Shown here: one piece after another, positions 1 to 10,410 of the stretch | How the letters are laid out: every line of letters begins with the position of its first letter | Numbering within the stretch: position 1 is the stretch's first letter | NCBI RefSeq assembly: GCF_012273895.1 | Contig: NC_052112.1 | Span: forward strand, 310,001-374,000 | Source: Zerene cesonia | Taxonomy: Eukaryota > Arthropoda > Insecta > Lepidoptera > Pieridae | DNA length: 64,000 bases | Direction of reading: 5' to 3' | Translations under genes and position numbers: made by a program | Notes under the pieces: generated by a model | What the model saw: the letters and a program-made list of their open reading frames with translations, nothing else | What the model was told of the DNA's origin: nothing | The model's database searches: none

Positions 1-253
1 TAAAAAATCTTGTGAGTACTAAAGAAAAAAATAGATATCTAATGCATATTTAATTTTACATATACTTTTCTAGCATTGGCTTTCTTGCAAAACAAACCCT
101 CATAAAAGAGAATTAACCAAAGGTATAAATTTCAACCTCTAATGTAGTACACGCATCATCGGGAGATATTTTATATTTCATCATAATATGTCCAAAATAT
201 GTCTAAAAATCTATGAAGAATATTCTGGATAAAGAGTGCCTTTTCCTTTGCAG

Positions 254-3200
254 TTATTTCGGCGTATCGAGATCAGCAGCAGTTGTCATAGCATACATAA
301 TGGAGAAATATGGGCTTTGTTATGAAGAAGCATTTGTTCTCGTGAAGAGTAAGCGGAGGTTTATTGGTCCCAATATAGGATTTGTTGCCCAACTGAAACT
401 GTTTGGACATATGGGGTACATGATAAATAGAGAAGACCCTAGGTACAAGCAGTTTAGGTTGAAAATGGCTGGCCAGAAGTTAAAACAAGGTGGGATAGTG
501 TTTTAATCCTTTATTTGGTGTATATTTCTCAGTGATTAGTGCTTAAATGGCAAACTTGCCTGTGCTTCTATTTTATTTAATACTTTTCATTTTTATATAT
601 CATCGTCAGTTAGTAATGGTATTCATTAATTATATATTTTATGCATTACACTACGGTGTTGGGATATTTTTTTATTTATGGTGTTTCTTTAAGGATTTTT
701 AGGTTTTTTTTTTTTATGTCATAGCGGGCAACTGAGCTGGTGGTTCGCCTGATGGTAAGCGATCACCACCGCCCATGAACATTCGCAAAGGTTGGGCCTC
801 TGCGAATGCGCTGCCCGCTTTTTTGGGATAAGGGAAAAGGAATGGATTAACGGCTGGAAAGAAGGAATGGACTAGGACGGGTGAGGAAAAGAAAACGGGC
901 CTGCGGCTCCCCCACTCACCGCACGAAACACAGTGGCATGCCACTATTTGACGCCGGTATTCTGTGGGGGTGTGGTATTTCCCCGGTGCGAGCTGGCCCA
1001 ATTCGTGCCGAAGCGTGCTCGACTCCCACAATAAAATTGGTTTTGGAAATTATCTGTTAGATATTAATATGTCAATTGATTATGTCAATAGTAATGTAGG
1101 TATTTGTGAAATAAATCAGTTTTGCTTCTGATCTTAAGATGGCGTATTCTTTATTGGCGACGAAGTAAAATTAATTGTAATTGTGGCAATATGGCTTCAA
1201 ATGNNNNNNNNNNNNNNNNNNNNNNNNNNNNNNNNNNNNNNNNNNNNNNNNNNNNNNNNNNNNNNNNNNNNNNNNNNNNNNNNNNNNNNNNNNNNNNNNN
1301 NNNNNNNNNNNNNNNNNNNNNNNNNNNNNNNNNNNNNNNNNNNNNNNNNNNNNNNNNNNNNNNNNNNNNNNNNNNNNNNNNNNNNNNNNNNNNNNNNNNN
1401 NNNNNNNNNNNNNNNNNNNNNNNNNNNNNNNNNNNNNNNNNNNNNNNNNNNNNNNNNNNNNNNNNNNNNNNNNNNNNNNNNNNNNNNNNNNNNNNNNNNN
1501 NNNNNNNNNNNNNNNNNNNNNNNNNNNNNNNNNNNNNNNNNNNNNNNNNNNNNNNNNNNNNNNNNNNNNNNNNNNNNNNNNNNNNNNNNNNNNNNNNNNN
1601 NNNNNNNNNNNNNNNNNNNNNNNNNNNNNNNNNNNNNNNNNNNNNNNNNNNNNNNNNNNNNNNNNNNNNNNNNNNNNNNNNNNNNNNNNNNNNNNNNNNN
1701 NNNNNNNNNNNNNNNNNNNNNNNNNNNNNNNNNNNNNNNNNNNNNNNNNNNNNNNNNNNNNNNNNNNNNNNNNNNNNNNNNNNNNNNNNNNNNNNNNNNN
1801 NNNNNNNNNNNNNNNNNNNNNNNNNNNNNNNNNNNNNNNNNNNNNNNNNNNNNNNNNNNNNNNNNNNNNNNNNNNNNNNNNNNNNNNNNNNNNNNNNNNN
1901 NNNNNNNNNNNNNNNNNNNNNNNNNNNNNNNNNNNNNNNNNNNNNNNNNNNNNNNNNNNNNNNNNNNNNNNNNNNNNNNNNNNNNNNNNNNNNNNNNNNN
2001 NNNNNNNNNNNNNNNNNNNNNNNNNNNNNNNNNNNNNNNNNNNNNNNNNNNNNNNNNNNNNNNNNNNNNNNNNNNNNNNNNNNNNNNNNNNNNNNNNNNN
2101 NNNNNNNNNNNNNNNNNNNNNNNNNNNNNNNNNNNNNNNNNNNNNNNNNNNNNNNNNNNNNNNNNNNNNNNNNNNNNNNNNNNNNNNNNNNNNNNNNNNN
2201 NNNAGTAGTGGAACAGTTATAACAATGCTAAGGAAGATCTTTGCATCACAGGGATTACCTGAGGTTCTGGTATCTGACAATAGAAAAGCCTTCTGTTCAA
2301 TAGAATTTAATGAGTTTTTGAGGAAAAATGGTATACGTCATCTTTATTCACCACCATATCATCCAGCAACAAATGGTCAAGTAGAACGAGCAATTCAGAC
2401 ATTTAAGAATAAACTTAGAAAGTTGCAGTATTTACAGATGCCTTGGAATGAGAAATTGTCAAAAATTTTATTCTATTTAAGAACAGTTCCGAACAGCTGT
2501 ACTAATAAAACACCTGCTGAAATGCTTAATGGTCGTAAATACAGAACAGCATTATCAAGTTTGCATCCAGATAATGCTCCAACACATTCAGATATGCAAC
2601 TGGAAACAGCCTCTCAGCAGCCACCTGTTAGAAATTTTAATGTAGGTCAGTCGGTATGGATGCGGATGTATGGTTCTAATGAGAAATGGAAAGAAGGTAC
2701 CATAGAATCAAGAGAAGGACCTAGCACATATAGGGTGGAAACGGGAAGTGGTGATTTATATCGCCGACATGTTGATCAATTATTGAAAAAAGCTGCAAAT
2801 ACAGAAGTAACGGATGATATTGGGATTGGTGCAAGTGATAGACCTTATAATGATTCTGATTCGGAAGCAGCTTCTATAGAAGAACCGCTGGAATTACCAG
2901 CTCCAGAATTATGGCCGGAAATTATTGGAATACCTAATTCATGTTAACTATATAATTATTTTCGTAATTGTGATTGTTGCTTTGTATAACTGATTTATAA
3001 CATTCTTCAAGAGATAAATTGTATTATTTTGTCAAAATTTATAAGTAACTTTATATAGAGATTGGACTAGTAAACGATTGTTTAAAGTATAGGAGGAAGG
3101 TATGTTAGATATTAATATGTCAATTGATTATGTCAATAGTAATGTAGGTATTTGTGAAATAAATCAGTTTTGTTTCTGATCTTAAGATGGCGTATTCTTT

Positions 3201-4309
3201 ATTATCAAATCAAGTGATTTGCTAAATGTTTTCATGCCATTCATGCCCAAATGTATATCAATTAAAAGTATCTAATCTATCTATAAATGGCGCGGTGCTG
3301 AGCGGCGGCAGCCATGGCTCATTTCATATTTTAAAAAAAGATTCTTCTTGCAGTGAAAATCCTGCCTCAACTATTCGCGGATCTAATAAAACCAGACCCC
3401 GGACTCATCAGGGAGAGACCAGACCCAATAGTTTACCGATGCAAGAAGTGCCGCCGCATTGTCGCCAGCCAGAGCAATATAATACCCCACATTCCCAAGC
3501 CAGTGAAGATCGAACTAGCTAAAAAGGGCATCAGACCGCCACCCAGCAAGCTGACTGGATTGACTTGTGCCGAGAATGGGCAGTTGTTGATCGAGAAGCT
3601 GAAGAGTTTGGCCTGCCAGATCATGGACGGTGATGAATGTGGTGTGTCGGTGCAGGATGGTGATGAGGGGCCCAGTCAGGTGAGATCTTGACCTTCAAGC
3701 CTTTTTTGTGTGTCTATAATATGTTAAAAAAAGTTTGGTCATAAAATAATTTTGTACTGGTTTTGTTTGCTTATGTCTATTTTTGGAGAAAAATATTTAT
3801 TATTCATTACTTTTCAGGTGTTAGATGGATACAACGAGACGAACCTGGTGGAGTCGAGCATAGCAGCTCGAGCCGATCTACCCACGGTGTGCCGGCTCAT
3901 GTGGTTCGTGGAGCCGATGCGCTGGATGGAGGACGTGGGGCAGGCACCGCAGGGCAAGCTGAACTGCCCCAAGTGCCGCACAAAGCTGGGCAGCTTCAGC
4001 TGGCTCATGGGTAGGTATGGGGGGTAGTAGCCGCAGGGCAAACTGTCCGGCCCCAAGTGTCCACTATAATGGCCCTGTGCTGCGGCCATATCTATCTTCC
4101 TGGAATGATGTCCTCCTAGTTTTTGTCTAAGGATCATTTCCCGACCTCCAGACTTTCATTGAATATTGTACATATTACAATCAATTAAAAAACTTCGATT
4201 TTCAGGCTGCAAGTGTCCGTGTGGCCAGAAGGTGGCACCGGCTTTTTACCTGGTGCCCTCGAAGGTGGAGTGGTCCAACATCGTGCAGAACGTGCAAGTC
4301 ACCGTCTAG
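254..4309 (+). CDS. DUSP12: Dual-specificity phosphatase 12 / YVH1-like, 3' four exons (5' partial)
   Basis: Exons 254-489, 3354-3679, 3818-4010 and 4206-4309 (stop TAG) join in frame through AG/GT boundaries with phases 1, 0 and 1. The first exon completes a Cys-based phosphatase signature: reading across its acceptor gives Y-F-G-V-S-R-S-A, so the catalytic HC lies at the end of the unseen upstream exon. Exon 2 carries a CxxC pair (YRCKKCRR), exon 3 a second (LNCPKCRTKLGSFSW) and exon 4 CKCPCG; together they resemble the C-terminal zinc-binding domain that distinguishes YVH1/DUSP12 from other dual-specificity phosphatases. In known family members this protein dephosphorylates Tyr/Ser/Thr and the zinc domain acts in 60S ribosome maturation. 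A poly-A signal AATAAA lies at 4409-4414. The 2.9 kb first visible intron is enlarged by transposon insertions. Family assignment is firm; the N-terminal half is outside the window. Confidence 0.9.
704..1035 (-). mobile_element. Poly-A retroposon family R, copy 1
   Basis: Read on the minus strand the copy starts near TTTATTGTGGGAGTCGAGC and ends in a poly-A run (poly-T at 704-715 on plus). Close relatives lie at 18112, 26151 and 30853, with shorter ones elsewhere. It holds an open frame of about 105 codons beginning at a TTG, not an ATG (W-E-S-S-T-L-R-H...). The tail and dispersed distribution point to a SINE or the 3' end of a non-LTR retrotransposon. It sits in the DUSP12-like intron just left of the LTR element. 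Confidence 0.75.
1055..1154 (+). repeat. 5' LTR
   Basis: 100 bases, 99 identical to 3103-3202. The primer-binding-like TGGCGACGAAG starts at 1155. Short for an LTR. Confidence 0.85.
1204..2203. other. Assembly gap (1000 N) inside the LTR element
   Basis: Exactly 1000 N, the same size as the five other gaps, so a placeholder. It hides most of the pol region. Confidence 0.98.
2204..2947 (+). CDS. Retrotransposon integrase, C-terminal part of pol
   Basis: An uninterrupted frame runs from the gap to a stop at 2945-2947. It contains the second catalytic Asp (V-S-D-N) and the catalytic Glu (N-G-Q-V-E-R), separated by exactly 35 residues as in the D,D35E retroviral-type integrase core; the first Asp falls in the gap. 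Downstream is a G-P-S-T-Y-R-V-E stretch like the GPY/F module of Ty3/gypsy integrases, followed by an acidic Ser-rich tail. The enzyme inserts the cDNA into host DNA. No frameshift or stop is seen in the visible 247 residues, consistent with a young copy. Confidence 0.85.
   Translation, partial: SSGTVITMLRKIFASQGLPEVLVSDNRKAFCSIEFNEFLRKNGIRHLYSPPYHPATNGQVERAIQTFKNKLRKLQYLQMPWNEKLSKILFYLRTVPNSCTNKTPAEMLNGRKYRTALSSLHPDNAPTHSDMQLETASQQPPVRNFNVGQSVWMRMYGSNEKWKEGTIESREGPSTYRVETGSGDLYRRHVDQLLKKAANTEVTDDIGIGASDRPYNDSDSEAASIEEPLELPAPELWPEIIGIPNSC
3103..3202 (+). repeat. 3' LTR
   Basis: Matches the 5' LTR except for one C/T difference in the middle. The polypurine tract lies 3 to 12 bases upstream and the target duplication TATC follows directly. 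Confidence 0.85.
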
Positions 4310-4408
4310 AACGGATTTAAACTCAACAGACCATCTTGTGATGGACGGATATGGGGATAATTATGTTGTCAGCGATAAAACATCATTTTGGAACATAGTA
4401 AATGTTGA

Positions 4409-4414
4409 AATAAA
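4409..4414 (+). terminator. Poly-A signal of the DUSP12-like gene
   Basis: AATAAA about 100 bases after the stop codon; the first such hexamer downstream. Confidence 0.5.
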
Positions 4415-4477
4415 AGAAAATGGTTTGTGTTAATGGATATTTAAAATGGACATACGACATATAGAGAATGTGTGATT

Positions 4478-4660
4478 TTCAACCGACTTCAAGGAAGGAG
4501 GGAGTTCTTAATTCAACTGTATTTATTTATTTGTTAGATCATAACTTTTTACTGAGTGAACTGATTTTAATGATTCTTGTTTTGTTGGAAAGCTGGTGCT
4601 TCCCGTGTGTACCACTTAAATTTGTTCTAGTTCTGACTCTTTTAAGACAGTTTAGATTTT
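4478..4660 (+). repeat. AACCGACTTC repeat, copy 1
   Basis: Begins TTTCAACCGACTTCAAGG and contains the family landmarks 'ataactttttactg', 'gaaagctggtgcttcccgtg' and 'ttaaatttgttctag'. Related copies occur at 17931, 24683, 31236, 49398, 52770, 55947 and 58940. It is a dispersed repeat of unknown class, familiar in lepidopteran DNA. Confidence 0.7.
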
Positions 4661-6131
4661 TGATCAAAATAATTATCAATATAGACTTGAATATAAATAA
4701 TACTTGGTGTGCTGCCAATTTTCCCCTACTGGACAATTGGTCATTTCTTCCGTACTTGTCTTCCGCAATCCAGTTTGTTTTAGGATAATGAGTCTTGTTT
4801 CTTGGGCGTTGTGGCTCTTATTCTAGTATCTTATTCCGTCACAATTCCTACTTGTTGTACTCGGCGCATGGTAATGTTAGTGGAATTTCTTGCGAATTGT
4901 TCTAAAGTACACTTTGAGAACTGGATATAATATATACAACAGCTGTATTCTTAAAATAGTCACATGATACAATCACAATAAGCCATTTAACGCCAACATG
5001 CGTGAAAAGGAGCGAAGTAAACGTAAAACGCCAAAAAATCTCCAACATGGACCTATGAATATATGGACCCATTTGGGGACAAGTGGTCCAAAAAATGTCC
5101 CACCCTTAATTTTTTTTAAGATTTTTTTTGTTATTTTTTCAGTATTCACGGAATTTGTACCTATTTACCTCAATATCATGGATAAAAGGATGAATCAGAA
5201 ACCAAACTAAAATTAATTTAAAAATGTCATGTTAAAATATGTAAATAGGTACAGTTTCGTACTACTTGTAGTTGCCGATTTTATCCAGGTAGTTTATAAA
5301 ACGTTGCCCTTTAATAAAGAGCCTAGGCTAGTTATGAAACGGCTGATTTAACCAGTTCCACTTACAACTACCACATACAATAGAATAGAATATACTTTGC
5401 CTTTATTCCAGTATTTCTATTGTTAAAACTCAAGCTATTAATATATTATACATATTTTATGCAATGTTGGTTGGCAGAGTAGTGAGTCGTTCTTATCAGA
5501 TAAGTCAAGATAGGTTGCAACATACTTTGTGTGTTTGTGATATTAGTTGCCCAGTGTCCTATATGAATTAATTTTGCTGTGATGTCTATTAGAATTTGTC
5601 ATTATTTGTGTCTGGGAAATGCATAAGTGAAAAGGGCAATTCCGAAGTTTATTGGTGTTACCTGTACACAAATTAAACTGCAGTAGAAGTTATTAAAATT
5701 TAGTAACGCCAAATACATTTATTTTTTAACTCCATATACATATATTTTCTCAAGAATTCACATTTGTGAATTATATTTTTCTTCAAATAATGTGTGTTGT
5801 TTCATAGAATTAAAGTTTTACCATATGTAATATAAATAATAGTAAAATGCATTAAAAATATTTAATTGTTGACTACATTTCTTATAGGTGTTATATTCAA
5901 AAATGTATTTTATTATTGGACAATAACTAGTCTTCGTGGAGTGTTCTCTCTTGGAAATGTTCTCAAATCATGTTTTTGTTATTTATTTGATGTTTATTAA
6001 AGTTGCGTATAAATTATTGAATATTGTCTTTTATTTTTATAATGTATATCAGATATCATATCTAGTACAAATCTCTCACTATAAAAAGTGCTTGTGAACG
6101 CCAAATTAGTGATGTAATTTCTATATATGTA
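4661..6131. other. Intergenic DNA between convergent genes
   Basis: AT-rich sequence with short chance open frames only. An AATAAA at about 5310 is a possible distal poly-A signal for the phosphatase gene. I see no gene here. Confidence 0.6.
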
Positions 6132-6313
6132 CTAGCTGCGCCCCGCGGTTTCACCCGCGTAAGTCCGTATCCCGTAGGAATATCGGGATAAAAAATAGAT
6201 GTTGGCCGATTCTCAGACCTACCCAATATGCTTACCAAATTTCAGAGGAATCGGTCAAGCCGTTTCGGAGGAGTATGGCAACGAAAACTGTGACAGGAGA
6301 ATTTTATATATAT
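6132..6313 (-). mobile_element. Lep1-type Helitron-like element, copy 1
   Basis: On the minus strand the 3' end has a CGCGG...CCGCG hairpin followed by GCGCAGCTAG, the expected hairpin plus CTRR terminus of a Helitron. The interior is a variant shared with 23722-23900 (CTCCTCCGAAACGGCTTGAC). It has no coding capacity. Confidence 0.8.
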
Positions 6314-6612
6314 CTATATATGTATATTTTATTATAGTGTATTAAAACAATAAAATTATAATATACAAAGGAAAAGTCTACCGAACCCAAACAGTATGAT
6401 AAGTTTTAACGATATGAAATACTACTGGGATGGGCTATTTAGATTATTTCAAAATTGAATGTTGATTAAAGGTATGGTGATGGCGAAGTGGGTAATCGAT
6501 TAGTTATTCAATAATTTTGTATTCTAGCCTAGTATATACACAACATATCTAGGGTATTCATAAAATTCCTAGGTATTTGAGGAGAATAAAAAACCACAAT
6601 AATCGTCTAACA

Positions 6613-6618
6613 TTTATT
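6613..6618 (-). terminator. Poly-A signal of the ZAD zinc-finger gene
   Basis: TTTATT on plus, AATAAA on minus, about 115 bases past the stop codon. Confidence 0.5.
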
Positions 6619-6734
6619 ATATCTATCACCACAAATCGGATAATACTAATTGCGTCATATATATTTTGTTACTTTTTGTTATCATTTGGTTCACAATAAA
6701 GTGTTTTTGTTTGTTGTTTGTTTGTTTGTTTGCG

Positions 6735-9700
6735 TCAATACTGTTGGCCGTCCTTGCGCATGCGCGGTATGTCGCTGAGGCCGAGCCCGTGCGCGCGCAT
6801 GAGGTGGTTCTTGCGCTTCCAGCTGTCGGCGAAGGCGCGCGCGCACCGCGTGCACGCGTACGGCAGCTCGCCCGTGTGCGTGCGCCGGTGACGCACCTGT
6901 GCGTCGCGGATACATGCATTTATTGACAAAATCAGATGTTTATTTATATTGTATTGTGAAAAAATCAAACATTATATAATAATTGCGCAAAAAAATAGCA
7001 GCGCCTTCGATCTGAGAACTTACAAGTCTGGCTTACTATAAACTATGTGCAAACAAATATTTATACACAGCGCAGTTATCAAGTGAAACGCCAAGTTTTT
7101 ATAGCATAGCAAGCAAAGTGTGTGTGGTGTTAAGCCTCATAAGGTTATAGAGGTTCTTTCCTCTAAAGCGGCTATATGGAACAGGTGACACGCACCAGCG
7201 CGCTGACGTCGTAGAACGCCTTGCCGCAGTGCGAGCACGCGTGCGCGCGCCGCTGCGAGTGGCGCAGGCGGTGGCGGCGCAGCGACGAGCGCGTGGCCGT
7301 GCGGAAGCCGCACTCGCACGCGTACGGCTTGGCGCCCGTGTGCGCGCGCTGGTGCACTTGCAGGTTGTTCGCTAGAGGCGTATACATCGACTTGTTGTAG
7401 TATTCTACTTCCTACTAATATTGTAAATGCGAAAGTTTGTAAGGATGTGTGTGTGTTTGTTGCTCTTTCACGCAAAAAATACTGAACCGATTGCAATGAA
7501 ATTTGGTACGTAGACAGCTGGACAACTGGACAACTGGAGGCAACCCACCACCCACGACAACACACTCAAAAATCAAGAAATATTGACGGGAGGTAGGGTT
7601 TACTGCATAAGGTGCATTTTTTTGAAGTTTAAAACTATAAATGAAATAACTACAAATTAGGCGTTATAGCGTAGGCGTTTGATTAATTGGACTACGAAAT
7701 TTTGCTAAGAATGATATCTAGGTGAATGAGGAATTGGTCCATTTATCCATATATCAATAGTGCGCATAACCTAGCTAACAGGATTAAACGTAATTTTAAA
7801 ATTATGCTTGTATTAGAATGGATAATTCACTCGGTTATAAGAAACACTGATAATATAATCAATAAATTGTTATCCTTGTTTAAAATTATATGCATGTTGT
7901 GTTCACTAATTTAAGAAATTACACTGTGAATATTAAAAGATTTGTAGTATTAAATGAGTCTTATTTCAAGTTGCAAACCAAATAACAAAAATAATATATT
8001 GTAAGAAATGTTTGCTAAGTTTAAAATTACAGGCGTTTTATTTTCAATGACCAGTTTTCAGTTATAATTTCTAATATTTTACAGTTGCTTCCCAGATCTG
8101 TGTTGGTGGAAACATACCCTGAGTTGTGCTCCATCCACAAAATGAGCACAAGTATTGCTTCACATCATCATGTATCTTCATATGGCCAATGAGTATTCTC
8201 TTTAATTTGAAGCTGAAATTATACAGGAAATATTTAATAGTTTAGACTTGCTCATTAGTTTGAAGAATATTAGGACTCTCTACCTACTAATATAGGAATT
8301 TTTATTTATTTGTTAGTTACAATTTTGTACAAAAACTACAACACTTGATTTTAAAGGTTCCTTTACCATTTGAAATCTGTAACATTACCAAATAACACAG
8401 CTATATTTTTATCCCGGATCAATCTGGGCGACGCAAGGGCGTGCTGATAGTTTAAAAAAAACTATGATCCACTTGGTCATATACTACAAAATGTAACCAA
8501 TTAAATGCCATGTGATAGCAAATCTTGTACAATGAAATTAATGTCTATAAAAATATATTTTTCTATATAATTTCTGTTCTAATGTCCTGTGTTATGAATT
8601 GATCACCTACACATGCTATAATCCAATGATATTTGGTAAGTACTAAATTTATGTATTTCAAATAATATCTGATGCAAGACATTTACCTCTTGGAACATTT
8701 CTCACAAGTGTACGGGCGTTCTGAGGAGTGCGATATCAGGTGCGACGTCAGCTGCTTGCGCCGCCTGAACTGCCGCCCGCAAGTGTTGCACACATACTGG
8801 CCTTGCTCTGAGTGGATTGTGCTGTGTTCCGCTAGCTTCGACTTCTTTGGGAACTCTGAAAATTTGTGTTTTTTTTTTTAATTAGCTGGATTTTAATTTA
8901 TTTCACATTTTTTTACACACACACTTTAATACATTTTCGACTGTCCTCCACACATTATAATTATTGGTTCAGAATTTCAATTAATATTAAGAATAATATA
9001 AGAGAGAATAAATTTCATATCCATTTTACGGACATTTAACACTTTCATAACAATTTCATTCAAATTACTTACTTTTATTACATATTTTGCACTCAAAATC
9101 CCGTCCTGAGCATTCATTTTCCATATGCTTGTTAAACCACGCTTTAGATACGAAAGTTTTCTTACATTCTGGGCATACATTCTTTGCATCTGTTTTGATA
9201 TCATTTTTAACAAATTCCATCTCATTTGTACTTATAACTTTTTCAATAGCTTCTATTTTATGATCATTAGTATCAATGTCATTGCAACTTTCAACAATTG
9301 ATAAAGAATCTTTAACTCTATTTTCATCTAATAAGATTTCCTTTTGTATATCTTTGGTTTTCTTTGGTATAACAATAACACTAGACGATTGCCTTAATGA
9401 TATATTTCTTAAAGTTATATTTACATGATGAGCTCTTTTAATGAAGCTGTATGAAGACTCTATGCTAAGTTTACAATCTTGACAGAACTCTGTTGGCAAT
9501 ACATCATCTTGAGTAATCTGAAAGTATTTATTTAAAAACAATTTATTCCTTTTTTCTATCTTTACTTTCAACTATCCAAACTCAATATTGACCAGTTTTA
9601 TTCTTGTATTTCAACGATTGATAGAATATATTCAAATAAAACTAAAACATAACGTTCATATCTAGTTAAATAAAAATATATAGTAAAATTAAATACCTAT

Positions 9701-9897
9701 TTTCTAATCCTGGCTTCAAAGTAATACGTAAAACTAAAAGATAACATAGTCAAACTACTATATCTCAAGTGTTTATGCGAGAATACCTTAATATTCGTAC
9801 AATAACAAAACATCTCCAATGTATCTTGGTCAGTGTTTACTTTTTCTGAAATATCGACTTCTTTCATACAACCGCGGCACAAATTTGACGTTTCCAT
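6735..9897 (-). CDS. ZAD-C2H2 zinc-finger protein, six exons, complete
   Basis: Exons on minus: 9787-9897 (ATG at 9897), 9073-9517, 8687-8855, 8118-8212, 7196-7371 and 6735-6896 (stop). All junctions have GT/AG ends and matching phases, giving 1158 nt and 385 residues. Exon 1 carries LCRGC near the N-terminus and exon 2 CQDC, the two CxxC pairs of a ZAD domain, which mediates dimerisation in insect zinc-finger proteins. After an acidic linker come eight fingers: one C2HC-like (CPEC...HMENEC) and seven C2H2, several split by introns inside the finger. Finger 6 reads C-E-C-G with only one residue between the cysteines, so it may not fold normally. TG(E/A)(K/L)P-type linkers support DNA binding, and the role is probably a nuclear transcription or chromatin factor. 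The last two exons are strikingly GC-rich compared with the first four. The target and ortholog are not identifiable. Confidence 0.88.
7410..7529 (+). mobile_element. Lep1-type Helitron-like element, 3'-truncated copy
   Basis: TCCTACTAATATTGTAAATG start and the ...TTTGGTACGTAGACAGCTGG body, but the terminal hairpin is missing. It lies in intron 4 of the zinc-finger gene, 39 bases upstream of exon 5, so it sits close to the branch-point region of that intron. Confidence 0.75.
8281..8450 (+). mobile_element. Possible diverged Helitron-like fragment
   Basis: Starts TACCTACTAATAT and ends in GGGCGACGCAAGGGCGTGC, loosely like the family ends. It lies in intron 3 of the zinc-finger gene. The assignment is weak. 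Confidence 0.35.
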
Positions 9898-10400
9898 GAT
9901 GAAAATTTTAACTTCTTGCTTAATAAATATATATGATAAATATACTCTCAGTTTATTTCATCGACCTATGAAGTTTACAGCTCAATGGTTAAATTAATAA
10001 TAAAGAAAAAGTCGCATTCCTGATTTCATTGATTCCAGCTGATGCGTATTTTAAATATCAACTAGGATTTGACATTTGACAAACGATCATAGCTGCCCAA
10101 TCGAATTGCGTTTCAATTTACGAAACAGGTTAAGTAATAGGATTTCAGTCATCAAAATATTTATTCATATCAATTATACAAAATTCGTTATTTAAATTAA
10201 AAAGTATAATTATAGTAACAAAATTTATAAGTAACAAAAGTAAATGCTATTTAGCATAAATTAAGAAACAATTAACAAAGACTGAATAATTATTGCACTT
10301 GCCAGTCATTTCACAATTTGCTACATTATTCACATATCTATCCATCTCTCATTAAACACGTGAATTTGCATGAAATTAGTAGGTCAATGTTTTAAAAATG
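9898..10400 (-). promoter_or_regulatory. Upstream region of the zinc-finger gene
   Basis: A 513-base spacer between the ATG of the zinc-finger gene and the stop of the ARL16-like gene. It must hold the promoter of the former. I see TTGACATTTGACA at about 10070 and GCCCAATCG at about 10096 (CCAAT-like), but no clear TATA box or initiator. Confidence 0.45.
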
Positions 10401-10410
10401 AAGGTTAATT

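Larger units (their letters stand above)
1055..3202 (+). mobile_element. Ty3/gypsy-type LTR retrotransposon, interior broken by a gap
   Basis: Two 100-base direct repeats, 1055-1154 and 3103-3202, differ at one position and act as LTRs beginning TGTTAG and ending CTTTAT. The left LTR is followed at once by TGGCGACGAAG, a plausible tRNA primer binding site; the right LTR is preceded by a polypurine tract (AGGAGGAAGG, 3091-3100). The element is flanked by the 4-base duplication TATC (1051-1054 and 3203-3206). The integrase C-terminal part is readable at 2204-2947; gag, protease and reverse transcriptase would have to be in the gap. Near-identical LTRs imply a recent insertion into the intron of the phosphatase gene, in the same orientation as the gene. 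Confidence 0.88.

Noticed and set aside
714..1031. 105-residue protein gene
   Set aside because: It begins at TTG, lies entirely inside a dispersed poly-A retroposon and recurs at 18120, 26166 and 30873.
1122..2947. Several 340-590 codon frames across this and the other N runs
   Set aside because: They are open only because N codons cannot contain stops. Only the readable integrase part is kept.
6666..6926. Plus-strand frame of 86 codons
   Set aside because: It is the antisense of the last zinc-finger exon.
8672..8881. Plus-strand frame of 69 codons
   Set aside because: It is the antisense of zinc-finger exon 3.
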